A stretch of DNA of 64,000 nt from Pararhizobium sp. IMCC21322 (lineage in GTDB: Bacteria; Pseudomonadota; Alphaproteobacteria; Rhizobiales; GCA-2746425): positions 844,412 through 908,411 of the forward strand of contig NZ_CP132335.1 in assembly GCF_030758295.1 (NCBI RefSeq), read 5' to 3'. Below, piece by piece: positions 25,170 through 34,144 of the stretch (positions within the stretch are counted from its first letter, which is position 1; each line of letters begins with the position of its first letter). The notes under the pieces are model-generated. The model had not been told where the DNA came from, did not search any database, and saw nothing but the letters and a program-made list of their open reading frames with translations. A program made the position numbers and the translations under genes.

Positions 25170-26269
25170 ATGACATCTGGTCATCCGAAAGGGTCTCGTT
25201 TGACCGTTTACCTCCATGGCCTCTCAACAGCACTTCCACAATATTGCCTCACCCAAGCAGAAGTTCAGGAACGCGCCGCCATAATATTCGGCGGAAAATA
25301 TCCGCAATTCGATCGGCTCTCCAGAACGTTTGCCACAGCTGGCATTGATAATCGGTATTCCGTTGTGCCGATTGACTGGTTCTCTGAAAATCATGGCTGG
25401 TCGGACAGAAATGCAGCATTCATCGCTGGCGCAAAGGCAATGTTCATTGAAGCCGCAGGCCGCGCTTTGGCAGATGCGGGCTGGACCGGATCGGATGTGG
25501 ATTGTGTCATCACTGTTTCTTCAACGGGCATTGCGACGCCGACTTTGGAGGCTCAGGTATTCACCGAGATGGGCTTTCGTGATGATATCATGCGGGTTCC
25601 ATTGTTTGGCCTTGGCTGTGCTGTGCGGGCGGAGTTTCGGGATTGTCCGTGGCTCAATCGCTGGCTGCGGGCAAACCGGGTGCCAAAATCCTGCTTGTTG
25701 TGATCGAAACCTGTTCGGTGTCATTTCGCGCCGATCGTCTGCAAAAATCGGACATCATTGCGACCGTGCTTTTTGGCGATGGTTCTGCGGCGGCATGTCT
25801 CAGTTCGAATGCCCCGGTCCTGAAAAAGACCGTCATCTTGGGTCCGGGGCATCAGAAAATATGGCCCGATACACTGGGGATCATGGGGTGGGATGTGGAT
25901 GAAACCGGATTCGGCGTCGTGTTTGACCGTTCCATCCCGACCTTTGTGACGAAAGAGTTCGCGGGGGCAACTGAGGGCGCGCTGAAAGCTGCAAACCTGA
26001 ATCACGCGCAGATCGATCGCTATGTCTGTCACCCCGGCGGTGCCAAGGTTGTGGATGCCATTGAAGGCGCATTGCACCTGAACCAGGGCAGTCTTGACGC
26101 AGAGCGTGATACATTGCGCGACGTCGGCAACATGTCTGCGCCAACAGTTATGTTCGTATTGAAATCGGTTCTGGATGCAGGTAAGACGGGCCAGATGATG
26201 GCCTGCGCTTTGGGCCCCGGCTTTACAGCCTCTTTCTTGCCATTCCATGTCAGCGCAGAGGCCGCATGA
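25170..26269 (+). pseudogene. Type III polyketide synthase, frameshifted at the active site
   Basis: From 25170 the first frame reads a chalcone-synthase-like N-half (VYLHGLSTALPQYCLTQAEV) up to LFGLGCA, with the catalytic cysteine at 25617-25619. One base is missing near 25623; in the next frame GGVSGLSVAQSLAAGKPGAK follows immediately, then CHPGGAK (catalytic His) and GNMSAPT (catalytic Asn) to 26269. Adding one base restores a ~365-residue enzyme with the Cys-His-Asn triad. Such enzymes make alkylresorcinols or alkylpyrones from fatty acyl starters. The intact rest of the gene suggests a very recent mutation or a sequence error. Confidence 0.88.
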
Positions 26270-26766
26270 TGCAGACTGCCACCGTTCTGTTTTTGAGCTT
26301 TATCATCATTCAGCGGTTGAGTGAGTTGGTCATCGCTCGCCGCAACACGGCCCGTTTGCTGGAACAGGGGGCGTATGAGATTGGCGCTGGCCACTATCCG
26401 GTTATGGTCGGGATGCACAGCGCGTGGATCGCCTGTCTGGTGATCTTCGGCTATGATGAGGCTGTGTCTCTTGGCTGGCTGGCCGTCTTTGCAGTGTTGC
26501 AGGTGTTTCGGGTCTGGATTTTGGCCAGCCTTGGAAAGCGGTGGACCACACGCATCATCGTTTCTCAGGAACCGCTCGTTGTGCGTGGCCCGTATAAATA
26601 TTTTTCTCATCCCAACTATATACTGGTGATCGCGGAAATTATCGTTGGCCCAATGGTTCTGGGGCTGGTGTGGGTTGCGCTGGTGTTTACGGTGCTGAAT
26701 GCTGCGATGCTGTGGGTTCGCATTGGCGTGGAGCATAAGGCGCTGGGACCTCTTCGGACTGTCTGA
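26266..26766 (+). CDS. Isoprenylcysteine carboxylmethyltransferase (ICMT)-like enzyme
   Basis: A 166-residue, four-helix membrane methyltransferase: an N-terminal helix, the ELVIARRNTARLLEQGA loop, then TTRIIVSQEPLVVRGPYKYF and SHPNYILVIAEI, the SAM-binding HPNY motif, and a terminal RIGVEHKALGPLR. In bacteria, homologues sit beside type III PKS genes (BpsB beside BpsA in Bacillus) and methylate the polyketide's hydroxyl. The start overlaps the PKS stop by four bases (ATGATG), so coupling is tight. Confidence 0.9.
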   Translation: MMQTATVLFLSFIIIQRLSELVIARRNTARLLEQGAYEIGAGHYPVMVGMHSAWIACLVIFGYDEAVSLGWLAVFAVLQVFRVWILASLGKRWTTRIIVSQEPLVVRGPYKYFSHPNYILVIAEIIVGPMVLGLVWVALVFTVLNAAMLWVRIGVEHKALGPLRTV

Positions 26767-26768
26767 AA

Positions 26769-28931
26769 TTGACGTGGGGTATTGGTTTTGGTGCGGAACG
26801 GTTCGGTCTTGCAGCGCTGAGATTTCCGAAAATTGCAGCCCTTTGCATCCTTGTGCTGCTGGCTGCGATCGGGGCAAGTCTTCCGCGCATTTCATTTGAT
26901 GATGATATTCACCGCGTTTTTCTGTCCGACAGCCTTTTATCGCAAGCTCAACGTGATTACGAAGCGAAACAATCACCACCCGTCAGTACTGTCCTGATCC
27001 ACGTCACATCGCCAGACCCGTTCTCGGTCAATAATATGACAGCCTTGCGCGACCTGTCGCTTGATCTGGAATTTCTCGACGGGGTCAGCGCTGTCGCTTC
27101 CCCCTTTAGTTTGCGGTTACCACCGACCGCTACCGCTCCTTCCGGCGTGCCGCTGTTCGCGCCGGAAATCAGGGCAGGTTTTTCTGATGATCTTGCCAGC
27201 TTCAAAGCGCTCAAAACCGGCCTGCCGATTTTTCTGAATGATGCGTTGACCGCCATGGTTCTTAGCGTTTCTGTCAATTCTGATCAGACCTCTGTCGCGC
27301 GAGCCATGCAAGGCATTACAGCCGAGTTGGACCGGGTGCTGCCCCCTGAACTTTCAGCGACCATCACTGGCGAAGACGTAATAAGTGCCGAAATTGTCTC
27401 TGGTTTAAAAAACGAACTGATCTCTCTGAATCTTTGGGGCGCTCTGATCGTCACAATCGCGGCCTTTGGATTGCTGCGCGATCTGCGCATGGCCCTCCTG
27501 GCTGTTGTACCTGCAATCGTCGGGGCCGCGGGTGTTCTGGCGCTGTCGGTGTGGCTTGGCTACCCGATTACTGTGCTCAACAATGTGATACCAATCCTGT
27601 TGCTGGTCCTGGGCGTCGCAGATGGGGTGCATTTGTCACGACATTTCAAGGATACAAAAAATGCCCGCACCACCATTGTCACTGTCGGGCCTGCCTGCGC
27701 TTTAACGGCAATCACAACAACCGCAGCTTTCGCCAGCATAATGCTGACCGGGAACGAACAATTGTTTGAGTTTGCTGTTCTGGGAGCAATCGGAACCATG
27801 TTTGCTTTTGTTATTGTGATCATAACATTCCCGCTGATGGCAAATCAGATGACATTGTCCGCCAAGCCTGTTTTGCAGCAGGGTACCTTCATTGCAAAGA
27901 TGCTGATCGATACAGGCGCCGCAAGACCAAGAATTACGGCTGCAATCGGTTTGGTGCTTCTTGCTGTATCGACGTTCGGATTCATGCAGACAAAAGCATG
28001 GTTCCCACTTTACCAGAACCTACCCGACGACAGCCCGATTGTGGCTGCAAATAACGCCCTTTCGGACGATTTCGGCGGCGTTTTTCAAATGATCATAGAA
28101 AGCGACGGGGATTGGGAGACAACGCGCAGGATTGCCGACAGTCTGGAAACCGTAAGCGCGCCGCAAACTGTTCTGTCCCAGCTCAATTTCGCCCGTTGGC
28201 TCGGAACACCCGAGCAGCGCCCGACGCCTGCGCAACTCGAAATGCTCCCAACCGCCCTGGTTGAGCAATTGCAGCCCACAGGCACCACATCCCGAATCTT
28301 TGTCTCCATGCCTGAGCCAATGCTCAGCGCGGCCACTCTGGCGCAATTCGATCGGCTCCACGATGCAGCGTTGGCCGCCGAAGCTGACCGCATTATCGGG
28401 TTGCCGACGATCATGCGGTATGAAGCGGTCAGTCTGATTTCACAATTGTCCCGTGGATTGGTCGTGGCAGCGTTAGGCGCAACGCTACTTGTCGCACTGG
28501 CGTTCCGGTCTGTGCGGCTGGTGCCAGTCCTGTTGATCCCGAATGTGCTTCCGCTGATGCTCACCGGGGCATCGCTGCACATCTGGGCGCAAGGTCAACT
28601 CAGCCCGACGGCTGTTCTGGCTCTGACTATCTCCTTCGGGATAGCCATCGACGATACAGTGCATTTTCTCAGCCGCTATTTTACTGCGAAAGAACAGGGT
28701 TCCAGCACGTCCGCAGCGCTTGGCATCGCGGCCGGATCGGCCGGGGAAGTCATGGTTCTGACAACACTTTTGCTGACAGCAGGCCTTTGCGTGACCCTGT
28801 TCAGCGCTTTCACCCCGATCCGACTGTTTGGCGGGATGATGATTACGACGCTCTTTGCCGCCTTGTTGATTGATCTGCTGCTTTTACCAGCCTTGCTGAG
28901 CTGGCGGGAGAAAAGCCGCGCCAGTATCTGA
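26769..28931 (+). CDS. MMPL/RND-superfamily exporter
   Basis: A 720-residue protein with two RND-like halves: helix 1 (IAALCILVLLAAIGASL), a large outer loop, five helices including LGVADGVHLSRHF, then a second set with FGIAIDDTVHFLSRYF. Acidic residues in those helices are the proton relay. Size and single-loop form match MMPL-type lipid or hopanoid transporters rather than drug pumps. The start is a TTG two bases after the ICMT stop. It probably exports or places the methylated polyketide lipid (inference from the operon). Confidence 0.9.
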   Translation: MTWGIGFGAERFGLAALRFPKIAALCILVLLAAIGASLPRISFDDDIHRVFLSDSLLSQAQRDYEAKQSPPVSTVLIHVTSPDPFSVNNMTALRDLSLDLEFLDGVSAVASPFSLRLPPTATAPSGVPLFAPEIRAGFSDDLASFKALKTGLPIFLNDALTAMVLSVSVNSDQTSVARAMQGITAELDRVLPPELSATITGEDVISAEIVSGLKNELISLNLWGALIVTIAAFGLLRDLRMALLAVVPAIVGAAGVLALSVWLGYPITVLNNVIPILLLVLGVADGVHLSRHFKDTKNARTTIVTVGPACALTAITTTAAFASIMLTGNEQLFEFAVLGAIGTMFAFVIVIITFPLMANQMTLSAKPVLQQGTFIAKMLIDTGAARPRITAAIGLVLLAVSTFGFMQTKAWFPLYQNLPDDSPIVAANNALSDDFGGVFQMIIESDGDWETTRRIADSLETVSAPQTVLSQLNFARWLGTPEQRPTPAQLEMLPTALVEQLQPTGTTSRIFVSMPEPMLSAATLAQFDRLHDAALAAEADRIIGLPTIMRYEAVSLISQLSRGLVVAALGATLLVALAFRSVRLVPVLLIPNVLPLMLTGASLHIWAQGQLSPTAVLALTISFGIAIDDTVHFLSRYFTAKEQGSSTSAALGIAAGSAGEVMVLTTLLLTAGLCVTLFSAFTPIRLFGGMMITTLFAALLIDLLLLPALLSWREKSRASI

Positions 28932-28977
28932 AATACCGTTCCCTGTGGTCGAATAGCACGGGCAATTCCCGCGTTCG

Positions 28978-29007
28978 GCCTCTTGATCTTCGTGAAAGAT
29001 CAGAGGC
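28978..29007. terminator. Hairpin between convergent genes
   Basis: GCCTCTTGATCTT pairs with AAGATCAGAGGC across a short CGTGA loop with one bulged base. It lies between the MMPL stop and the end of the mechanosensitive channel gene and may end both transcripts. No strong T tract follows on either side. Confidence 0.45.
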
Positions 29008-29057
29008 GGCGGCGAATGATTTGCCCGTCTCATACGAACGATCAACAGCGTCCAGCC

Positions 29058-30422
29058 TCAGCCCATTTCCTGGGGCGCATCCTCTTTCAACAGATCCTGA
29101 TCACCCAATTGCGCGCGCTCTTCCTCGACGATTTCTGCAATGCCTTCATCCGCCGAGATATCTGCCTCTTTAACCGGTGGCAGTTTTTTCTTCGCAGAAG
29201 CAGCTGGTTTGGCAGACGGCGCAGATTTCGCATCGGTAAGGGTGACGCGATAGCCTGGTTCCGGAAGCTCAAAACCGGCATTCTCCAGGGCGCGCATAAT
29301 CAGTCGTATGGCCTGACCCCGAGCCAGCGGCATACTGGTTTCGCGTTGATCCACCCAGCCTGCATATCGAAGCTGAACAGTCGAATCCCCAAGCTCTTCA
29401 ATACGGGATTCAGGCTGAGGTTTCTTCAAAATGAAATCCAGATCCTTCAGCACGTCATGCCCGATATCTACCGCCTTTTGAAGATCACCATGGGGCGCAA
29501 TACCCATGTCTACAGTAAACATGCGTTCAGGGTGACGCGTGTAATTTGTGATCACACTTTTGAAGACGGTGGCGTTGGGAATGCGAATATGATTGCCATC
29601 CAGACTGAGCAGCACGGTCGCGCGTGACGTCAACATGATGACGTGGCCTTCATGCCCGTCAATTTCCACATAATCCTTGGGCCGGAACGGTTGGCGCAGG
29701 CTGAGCAAGATACTCGCAATATAATTTTCAACGGTGTCGCGCACCGCAAAGCCAACCGCAAGGCCGACGATCCCGGCAGCCCCGAGAACGGTTCCAATGA
29801 CGGCACTGGCCCCCAGAATATCGAGCGCCAGAACAAGGCCGAGCCCCAAAAACACCAGACGCAGGATCTGGCGCAGGAGATCGGAAATAAAGGCGTTTGG
29901 CGCAATCCTTTCAAACGGCCATCGACGGGCCGCAAGCCACCAGCCGAAAATGCCGACGATTGCGAAAACAAGAACAGCCACTGTCAGCAGGGGAATGTAG
30001 TTAAGCGCCTGTAGCAGGCGGGTGGAGAGCCGTTCCATGACAGGAACAATGCGCTCAGTTACAGAGGTCTCTTCCTGCAACTGATTCGAGACGGTCACGA
30101 CCCCCTCAACGCGGGTTGCCAGCGCTTCTGCCTGATCAATGGCAAACTGATCCGGCAACGCACCTTGCAGCAAAACCACACCGGAGCGGACGGACACCCT
30201 GACTGTTTTCAAGGCATCGATCTCTGCAAAAATCCCGGAAATCCGGTTTGCAATGGCGCTATCGGAGGGAATATCCCGTCCGGCAGCAATGGTTTCGCCA
30301 CCCATCGTATCCATCGTCACCGGTGCTTTTTCGTCACCCGTCAAATCTTCGACAGATGTTTGCGCCAGAGCGCCTGTGGCAAGGCTTGTTATGATCAGTA
30401 GAAGAGCCAGAATAAACCGCAT
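29058..30422 (-). CDS. BON-domain mechanosensitive channel (MscS family)
   Basis: A 454-residue protein. Signal peptide at 1-20, BON domain at about 50-118 (VRVSVRSGVVLLQGALPDQF), three membrane helices from about 145 to 250, and the MscS pore helix GAAGIVGLAVGFAVRDTVEN followed by the beta domain (FRPKDYVEIDGHEGHV). The C-terminal tail is Lys/Ala-rich and charged. It would release solutes under turgor. A periplasmic BON domain fused to MscS is a known but less common architecture. Confidence 0.92.
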   Translation of the reverse strand: MRFILALLLIITSLATGALAQTSVEDLTGDEKAPVTMDTMGGETIAAGRDIPSDSAIANRISGIFAEIDALKTVRVSVRSGVVLLQGALPDQFAIDQAEALATRVEGVVTVSNQLQEETSVTERIVPVMERLSTRLLQALNYIPLLTVAVLVFAIVGIFGWWLAARRWPFERIAPNAFISDLLRQILRLVFLGLGLVLALDILGASAVIGTVLGAAGIVGLAVGFAVRDTVENYIASILLSLRQPFRPKDYVEIDGHEGHVIMLTSRATVLLSLDGNHIRIPNATVFKSVITNYTRHPERMFTVDMGIAPHGDLQKAVDIGHDVLKDLDFILKKPQPESRIEELGDSTVQLRYAGWVDQRETSMPLARGQAIRLIMRALENAGFELPEPGYRVTLTDAKSAPSAKPAASAKKKLPPVKEADISADEGIAEIVEEERAQLGDQDLLKEDAPQEMG

Positions 30423-30658
30423 GGCTGACCTTGTTTGGATGTGGACTGAGTTTGGACTTTAGCCAGATACCACAAAGTGCTGTGCAAGGCGATCTTAGTC
30501 CGTGTGGCCTGGAATTCTAACGCAAGGCCACTCTACCGAAAGATGCACTTAGTGATTGTGTGCCGCTACCACTCAAGCTATCGTTACCGCACAGTTCAAC
30601 GTGTTACAAGGCTAACGTGTTGATTTAAATAGTTTTTAGAGAAGAGGAGACCTTTAGA
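30423..30658. promoter_or_regulatory. Divergent MscS / peptide-transporter promoter region
   Basis: 236 bp between divergent starts. GAGGAG at 30643-30648 is the ribosome site for the binding-protein gene. The last 60 bases are AT-rich and probably hold its promoter. No clear operator. Confidence 0.4.
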
Positions 30659-32239
30659 ATGTATCACGGCTTCTTGAAATCGATAGCAGCGTTTGCAGTC
30701 TCGGCAGTTCTGATTTCCCCATTGTCGGCAGCAATACTGAATATCCACAATGGTGGCGATCCAACGTCACTCGATCCGCACAAGGTTTCCGGCGACTGGG
30801 AAAACCGGATCGTTGGCGATATCTTTGAAGGCCTTCTGACCGAGGATCGCGGTGCGCAACCAATTCCCGGACAGGCGGAAAGCTGGACCATTTCTGAAGA
30901 CGGTCTGACCTACACATTCAGCCTGCGCGAGGGCATCGTATGGACCGATGGAACACCTGTTACGGCAGGTGATTTTGAGTTTGCTCTTCAGCGGCTTGTG
31001 GATCCGGCAACTGCGGCAGATTATGCTTATCTGCAATATCCGATTATGAATGCAGAAGAGATCAATGGCGGCACAATCTCCGATCTGGGCGAATTGGGTG
31101 TCAAAGCCCTGGACGACACAACTCTGGAAATCACGCTGAAACAGCCGACGCCCTATTTTCTGGGCGCGCTGACCCATTACACCGCCTATCCGGTGCCAAG
31201 GCATGTCGTCGAGGATAAGGGTGCCGACTGGGTCAAACTCGATAACATCGTGACCAATGGTCCTTACCGGCCAACCGAATGGGTTCCAGGCTCTCACGTG
31301 ACAACAGTCAGGAACGACACCTATTACAATGCAGCCAATCTGAAAATCGAAAGCGCAAAATTTTTCGTTCTGGAAGATGCATCCGCTGCCCTGAAGCGGT
31401 ATCGCGCTGGTGATTTCGACATCATGACCGAGTTTCCGACCGATCAGTATGAATGGATGCAGACGAACATGCCGGGCGAGCCACAGGTCGCGGCTTTTGC
31501 CGGGCTGTATTACTATGTGGTCAACCACAACAAGCCCCCGTTTGACAATGCAGATGTGCGGCAGGCACTGGCGATGTCGATCAATCGGGAAGTGATTGGC
31601 CCGCAGATATTGGGCACGGGCGAATTGCCGGCCTATTCCTGGGTGCCGCCTGGCATGGCCAATTACGGCGAGCCAGCCTATTTCAGCTGGAAAGACCTGC
31701 CTTACGGCGAGAAAGTTGCCGAAGCGAAAGCATTATTGGAAAATGCCGGGTTTGATGCCGACAATCCACTGGCGCTTCAATTGCGCTACAACACCAACGA
31801 AAACCACAAGCGGATTGCAGTTGCCGTTGCTGCCATGTGGAAGCAACTGGGCATTGAAGTGAGCCTCTATAACACTGAGGTTAAGGTGCATTATGATGAA
31901 TTGCAGCGCAATATTGTCGATATTGGGCGCGCTGGCTGGTTGGCCGATTACAATGATGCACATAATTTCCTCAACCTGCTGGAAACTGGTATTCCGAACA
32001 ATTACGGTCGCTTCAGCAATGCTGAGTACGATGCGCTGATGACACAATCCAACGGCATCGTTGATCTGAAAAAACGGGCCGAACTGATGAAGCAGGCGGA
32101 GCAAATTGCTCTGGATCAGACCGCCGCCATTCCAATCTACTACTATTTGTCACGCAATGTTGTGTCGCCGAAGGTCAAGGGCTTTGAGAACAACGTCTTC
32201 GACATTCACCGCACAAGATGGCTGGAGCTTGCCGAATAA
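30659..32239 (+). CDS. Peptide ABC transporter substrate-binding protein (OppA-like)
   Basis: A 526-residue periplasmic SBP_bac_5 protein. Signal peptide (SIAAFAVSAVLISPLSAA), then NIHNGGDPTSLDPHKVSG, GDIFEGLLTEDR and SWTISEDGLTYTFSLREG, standard for peptide binders; later NGPYRPTEWVPGSHVTTVRN and ADVRQALAMSINRE. It would deliver oligopeptides to the permease encoded downstream. It is the first gene of a four-gene importer operon. Confidence 0.95.
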   Translation: MYHGFLKSIAAFAVSAVLISPLSAAILNIHNGGDPTSLDPHKVSGDWENRIVGDIFEGLLTEDRGAQPIPGQAESWTISEDGLTYTFSLREGIVWTDGTPVTAGDFEFALQRLVDPATAADYAYLQYPIMNAEEINGGTISDLGELGVKALDDTTLEITLKQPTPYFLGALTHYTAYPVPRHVVEDKGADWVKLDNIVTNGPYRPTEWVPGSHVTTVRNDTYYNAANLKIESAKFFVLEDASAALKRYRAGDFDIMTEFPTDQYEWMQTNMPGEPQVAAFAGLYYYVVNHNKPPFDNADVRQALAMSINREVIGPQILGTGELPAYSWVPPGMANYGEPAYFSWKDLPYGEKVAEAKALLENAGFDADNPLALQLRYNTNENHKRIAVAVAAMWKQLGIEVSLYNTEVKVHYDELQRNIVDIGRAGWLADYNDAHNFLNLLETGIPNNYGRFSNAEYDALMTQSNGIVDLKKRAELMKQAEQIALDQTAAIPIYYYLSRNVVSPKVKGFENNVFDIHRTRWLELAE

Positions 32240-32252
32240 GCTATTTGGATTT

Positions 32253-32311
32253 GTCCCTGCCAGACTTTGCAACAGCGCATAGTCAGGACTAATGCAAAGT
32301 CTGGCAGGGAC
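32253..32311 (+). terminator. 19-bp inverted repeat between binding-protein and permease genes
   Basis: GTCCCTGCCAGACTTTGCA (32253-32271) and its exact inverse complement (32293-32311) flank a 21-nt loop. In RNA this is a very stable stem 13 bases after the binding-protein stop and 10 before the permease start. There is no T tract, so it is more likely an mRNA-stabilising or attenuating element giving excess binding protein over permease than a full terminator. Confidence 0.75.
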
Positions 32312-32321
32312 CACACCAACC

Positions 32322-33245
32322 ATGTTGCTTTACGCACTCAAGCGGTTCCTCACCACAATCCCCGTTCTCTGGATTGCAATCACGGTCTGTTTCTTCATTC
32401 TGCGGCTGGCGCCTGGCGGACCGTTTGATGGCGAGCGTCCTTTGCCGCCTGCCGTGAAGCAGAATCTGGAAGCGCACTACAATCTCGACAAACCACTGAT
32501 CCAGCAATATGCGATCTATGTTGGTAATGTGCTGCAGGGCGATTTGGGCCCCTCTTTCATAAATGAGGATTTCAGCGTTGCAGAGCAGCTGAAACTCGGC
32601 CTGCCTTACACCATCACCATTGGCGGCACTGCGTTCATTGTGGCTGTTTTCTTTGGCATTCTTGCTGGCATTTATGGCGCGCTCTGGCGAAATTCCTTGC
32701 CTGATTATGCCCTTGCCAGCATCATATTACTGGGTCTGATCCTGCCCAGTTTCCTGCTCGCGCCAATTTTTCAGCTGACATTTGGCGTCGAGCTTGGCTG
32801 GCTTCCGGTGGGCGGCTGGGGCGATGGCGAATTGCGCTATATTGTTCTGCCGGTTGCCGTGCTGGCCTTGCCGCATATCGCCCGGATTTCCCGCCTGATG
32901 CGCGGCGCCATGATTGAAGTTCTGCATTCCAATTTTATCCGCACGGCGCGCTCCAAGGGGCTGAACACAGGACCCATCGTCCTGCGCCACGCTTTAAAGC
33001 CTGCATTGATGCCGGTTGTGTCCTATCTGGGGCCCGCGGCCGGTTATCTGCTGACCGGGTCCATCGTAGTGGAAACCATTTTCGGATTGCCCGGGATCGG
33101 GCGCTATTTCATCAATGCAGCGCTCAATCGGGATTACGGCATGGTTCTTGGAACCGTGATTTTCTACATGGTTCTGATCGTCATGCTGAACCTCATTGTC
33201 GACATTCTCTATGCCTGGCTGGATCCGAAAGTGACAAGCCAATGA
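32322..33245 (+). CDS. Peptide ABC transporter permease (OppB-like)
   Basis: A 307-residue inner-membrane permease beginning MLLYALKRFLTTIPVLWIAI with the family N-terminus FFILRLAPGGPFDGE. Six helices follow, with the EAA loop SNFIRTARSKGLNTGPIVLR contacting the ATPase. The start at 32322 fits the family N-terminus; the frame extends to 32292 but that part lies in the inverted repeat. It overlaps the next gene by four bases. Confidence 0.95.
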   Translation: MLLYALKRFLTTIPVLWIAITVCFFILRLAPGGPFDGERPLPPAVKQNLEAHYNLDKPLIQQYAIYVGNVLQGDLGPSFINEDFSVAEQLKLGLPYTITIGGTAFIVAVFFGILAGIYGALWRNSLPDYALASIILLGLILPSFLLAPIFQLTFGVELGWLPVGGWGDGELRYIVLPVAVLALPHIARISRLMRGAMIEVLHSNFIRTARSKGLNTGPIVLRHALKPALMPVVSYLGPAAGYLLTGSIVVETIFGLPGIGRYFINAALNRDYGMVLGTVIFYMVLIVMLNLIVDILYAWLDPKVTSQ

Positions 33246-34144
33246 TCGGGCGCTCCTATCGGCAAGAGGCAACTGATGTTGCCCTGACGGCACCGAAGGG
33301 TCGCAGCCTGACGCAGGATGCACTGAGGCGCTTTCGCCGCAACAAAGCGGCCATGACAGGTGTGGTTCTGTTGGTGCTGCTGATCCTTGCAGCTTTTATC
33401 GGACCATCATTGCTGCCCTTCAATTATGAAGACCCCGACTGGAACGCCTTTCGCGTACCGCCATCATTTGAAAGCGGGCACTATTTCGGGACTGATCAGA
33501 ACGGACGCGATCTTTTGGCGCGCACGCTGTTTGGCACCCGCATTTCCCTCGCCGTCGCACTGGTTGCAACACTGGTATCGGTGGTGATCGGTGTCACGTA
33601 TGGCGCGTTTGCCGGTTATCTGGGTGGGCGGATTGATCAGGCGATGATGCGCTTTGTCGATATCATCTATGCGCTGCCTTACATCCTGTTTGTCATTCTG
33701 CTGATGGTGATTTTCGGACGCAATGTGTTTTTGCTGTTTGCCGCCATCGGCGCGCTGGAATGGTTGACGATGGCACGCATTGTCCGCGGGCAGACCCTGT
33801 CGATCCGTCGCCGGGAATATATTGAAGCCGCCCGCGCTTCGGGGCAAAGCACACCTGCCATCATCTTCAGACACATCGTGCCCAATCTGGTGGGGCCGGT
33901 GGTGATTTATGCCGCTCTGACCGTGCCGGAAATCGTCGCGACCGAAAGCTTTCTGTCTTATCTTGGCTTTGGCGTTCAGGAGCCACTGACCTCGCTTGGC
34001 ACTCTGATTGCTGCAGGGGCAAATGTGTTTGAAGTCATGCCCTGGCTGCTCTGGTTCCCGGCAGGCTTTCTGGTGACGTTGTTGCTCAGCCTGTTGTTCA
34101 TCGGTGATGGTCTGCGCGATGCGTTTGATCCAAGGGATCATTAG
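33242..34144 (+). CDS. Peptide ABC transporter permease (OppC-like)
   Basis: A 300-residue permease. An N-terminal cytosolic helix (QDALRRFRRNKAAMTGVVLL) leads into the first membrane helix, then the periplasmic GTDQNGRDLLARTLFGTRIS motif typical of OppC/DppC, and the EAA loop EYIEAARASGQSTPAIIFRH. The start overlaps the OppB stop. It pairs with OppB to form the pore. Confidence 0.95.
   Translation: MIGRSYRQEATDVALTAPKGRSLTQDALRRFRRNKAAMTGVVLLVLLILAAFIGPSLLPFNYEDPDWNAFRVPPSFESGHYFGTDQNGRDLLARTLFGTRISLAVALVATLVSVVIGVTYGAFAGYLGGRIDQAMMRFVDIIYALPYILFVILLMVIFGRNVFLLFAAIGALEWLTMARIVRGQTLSIRRREYIEAARASGQSTPAIIFRHIVPNLVGPVVIYAALTVPEIVATESFLSYLGFGVQEPLTSLGTLIAAGANVFEVMPWLLWFPAGFLVTLLLSLLFIGDGLRDAFDPRDH

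Noticed and set aside
26029-26979. 316-residue open frame on the minus strand
   Set aside because: Antisense to the PKS, ICMT-like and MMPL genes, which are clearly coding on the plus strand.
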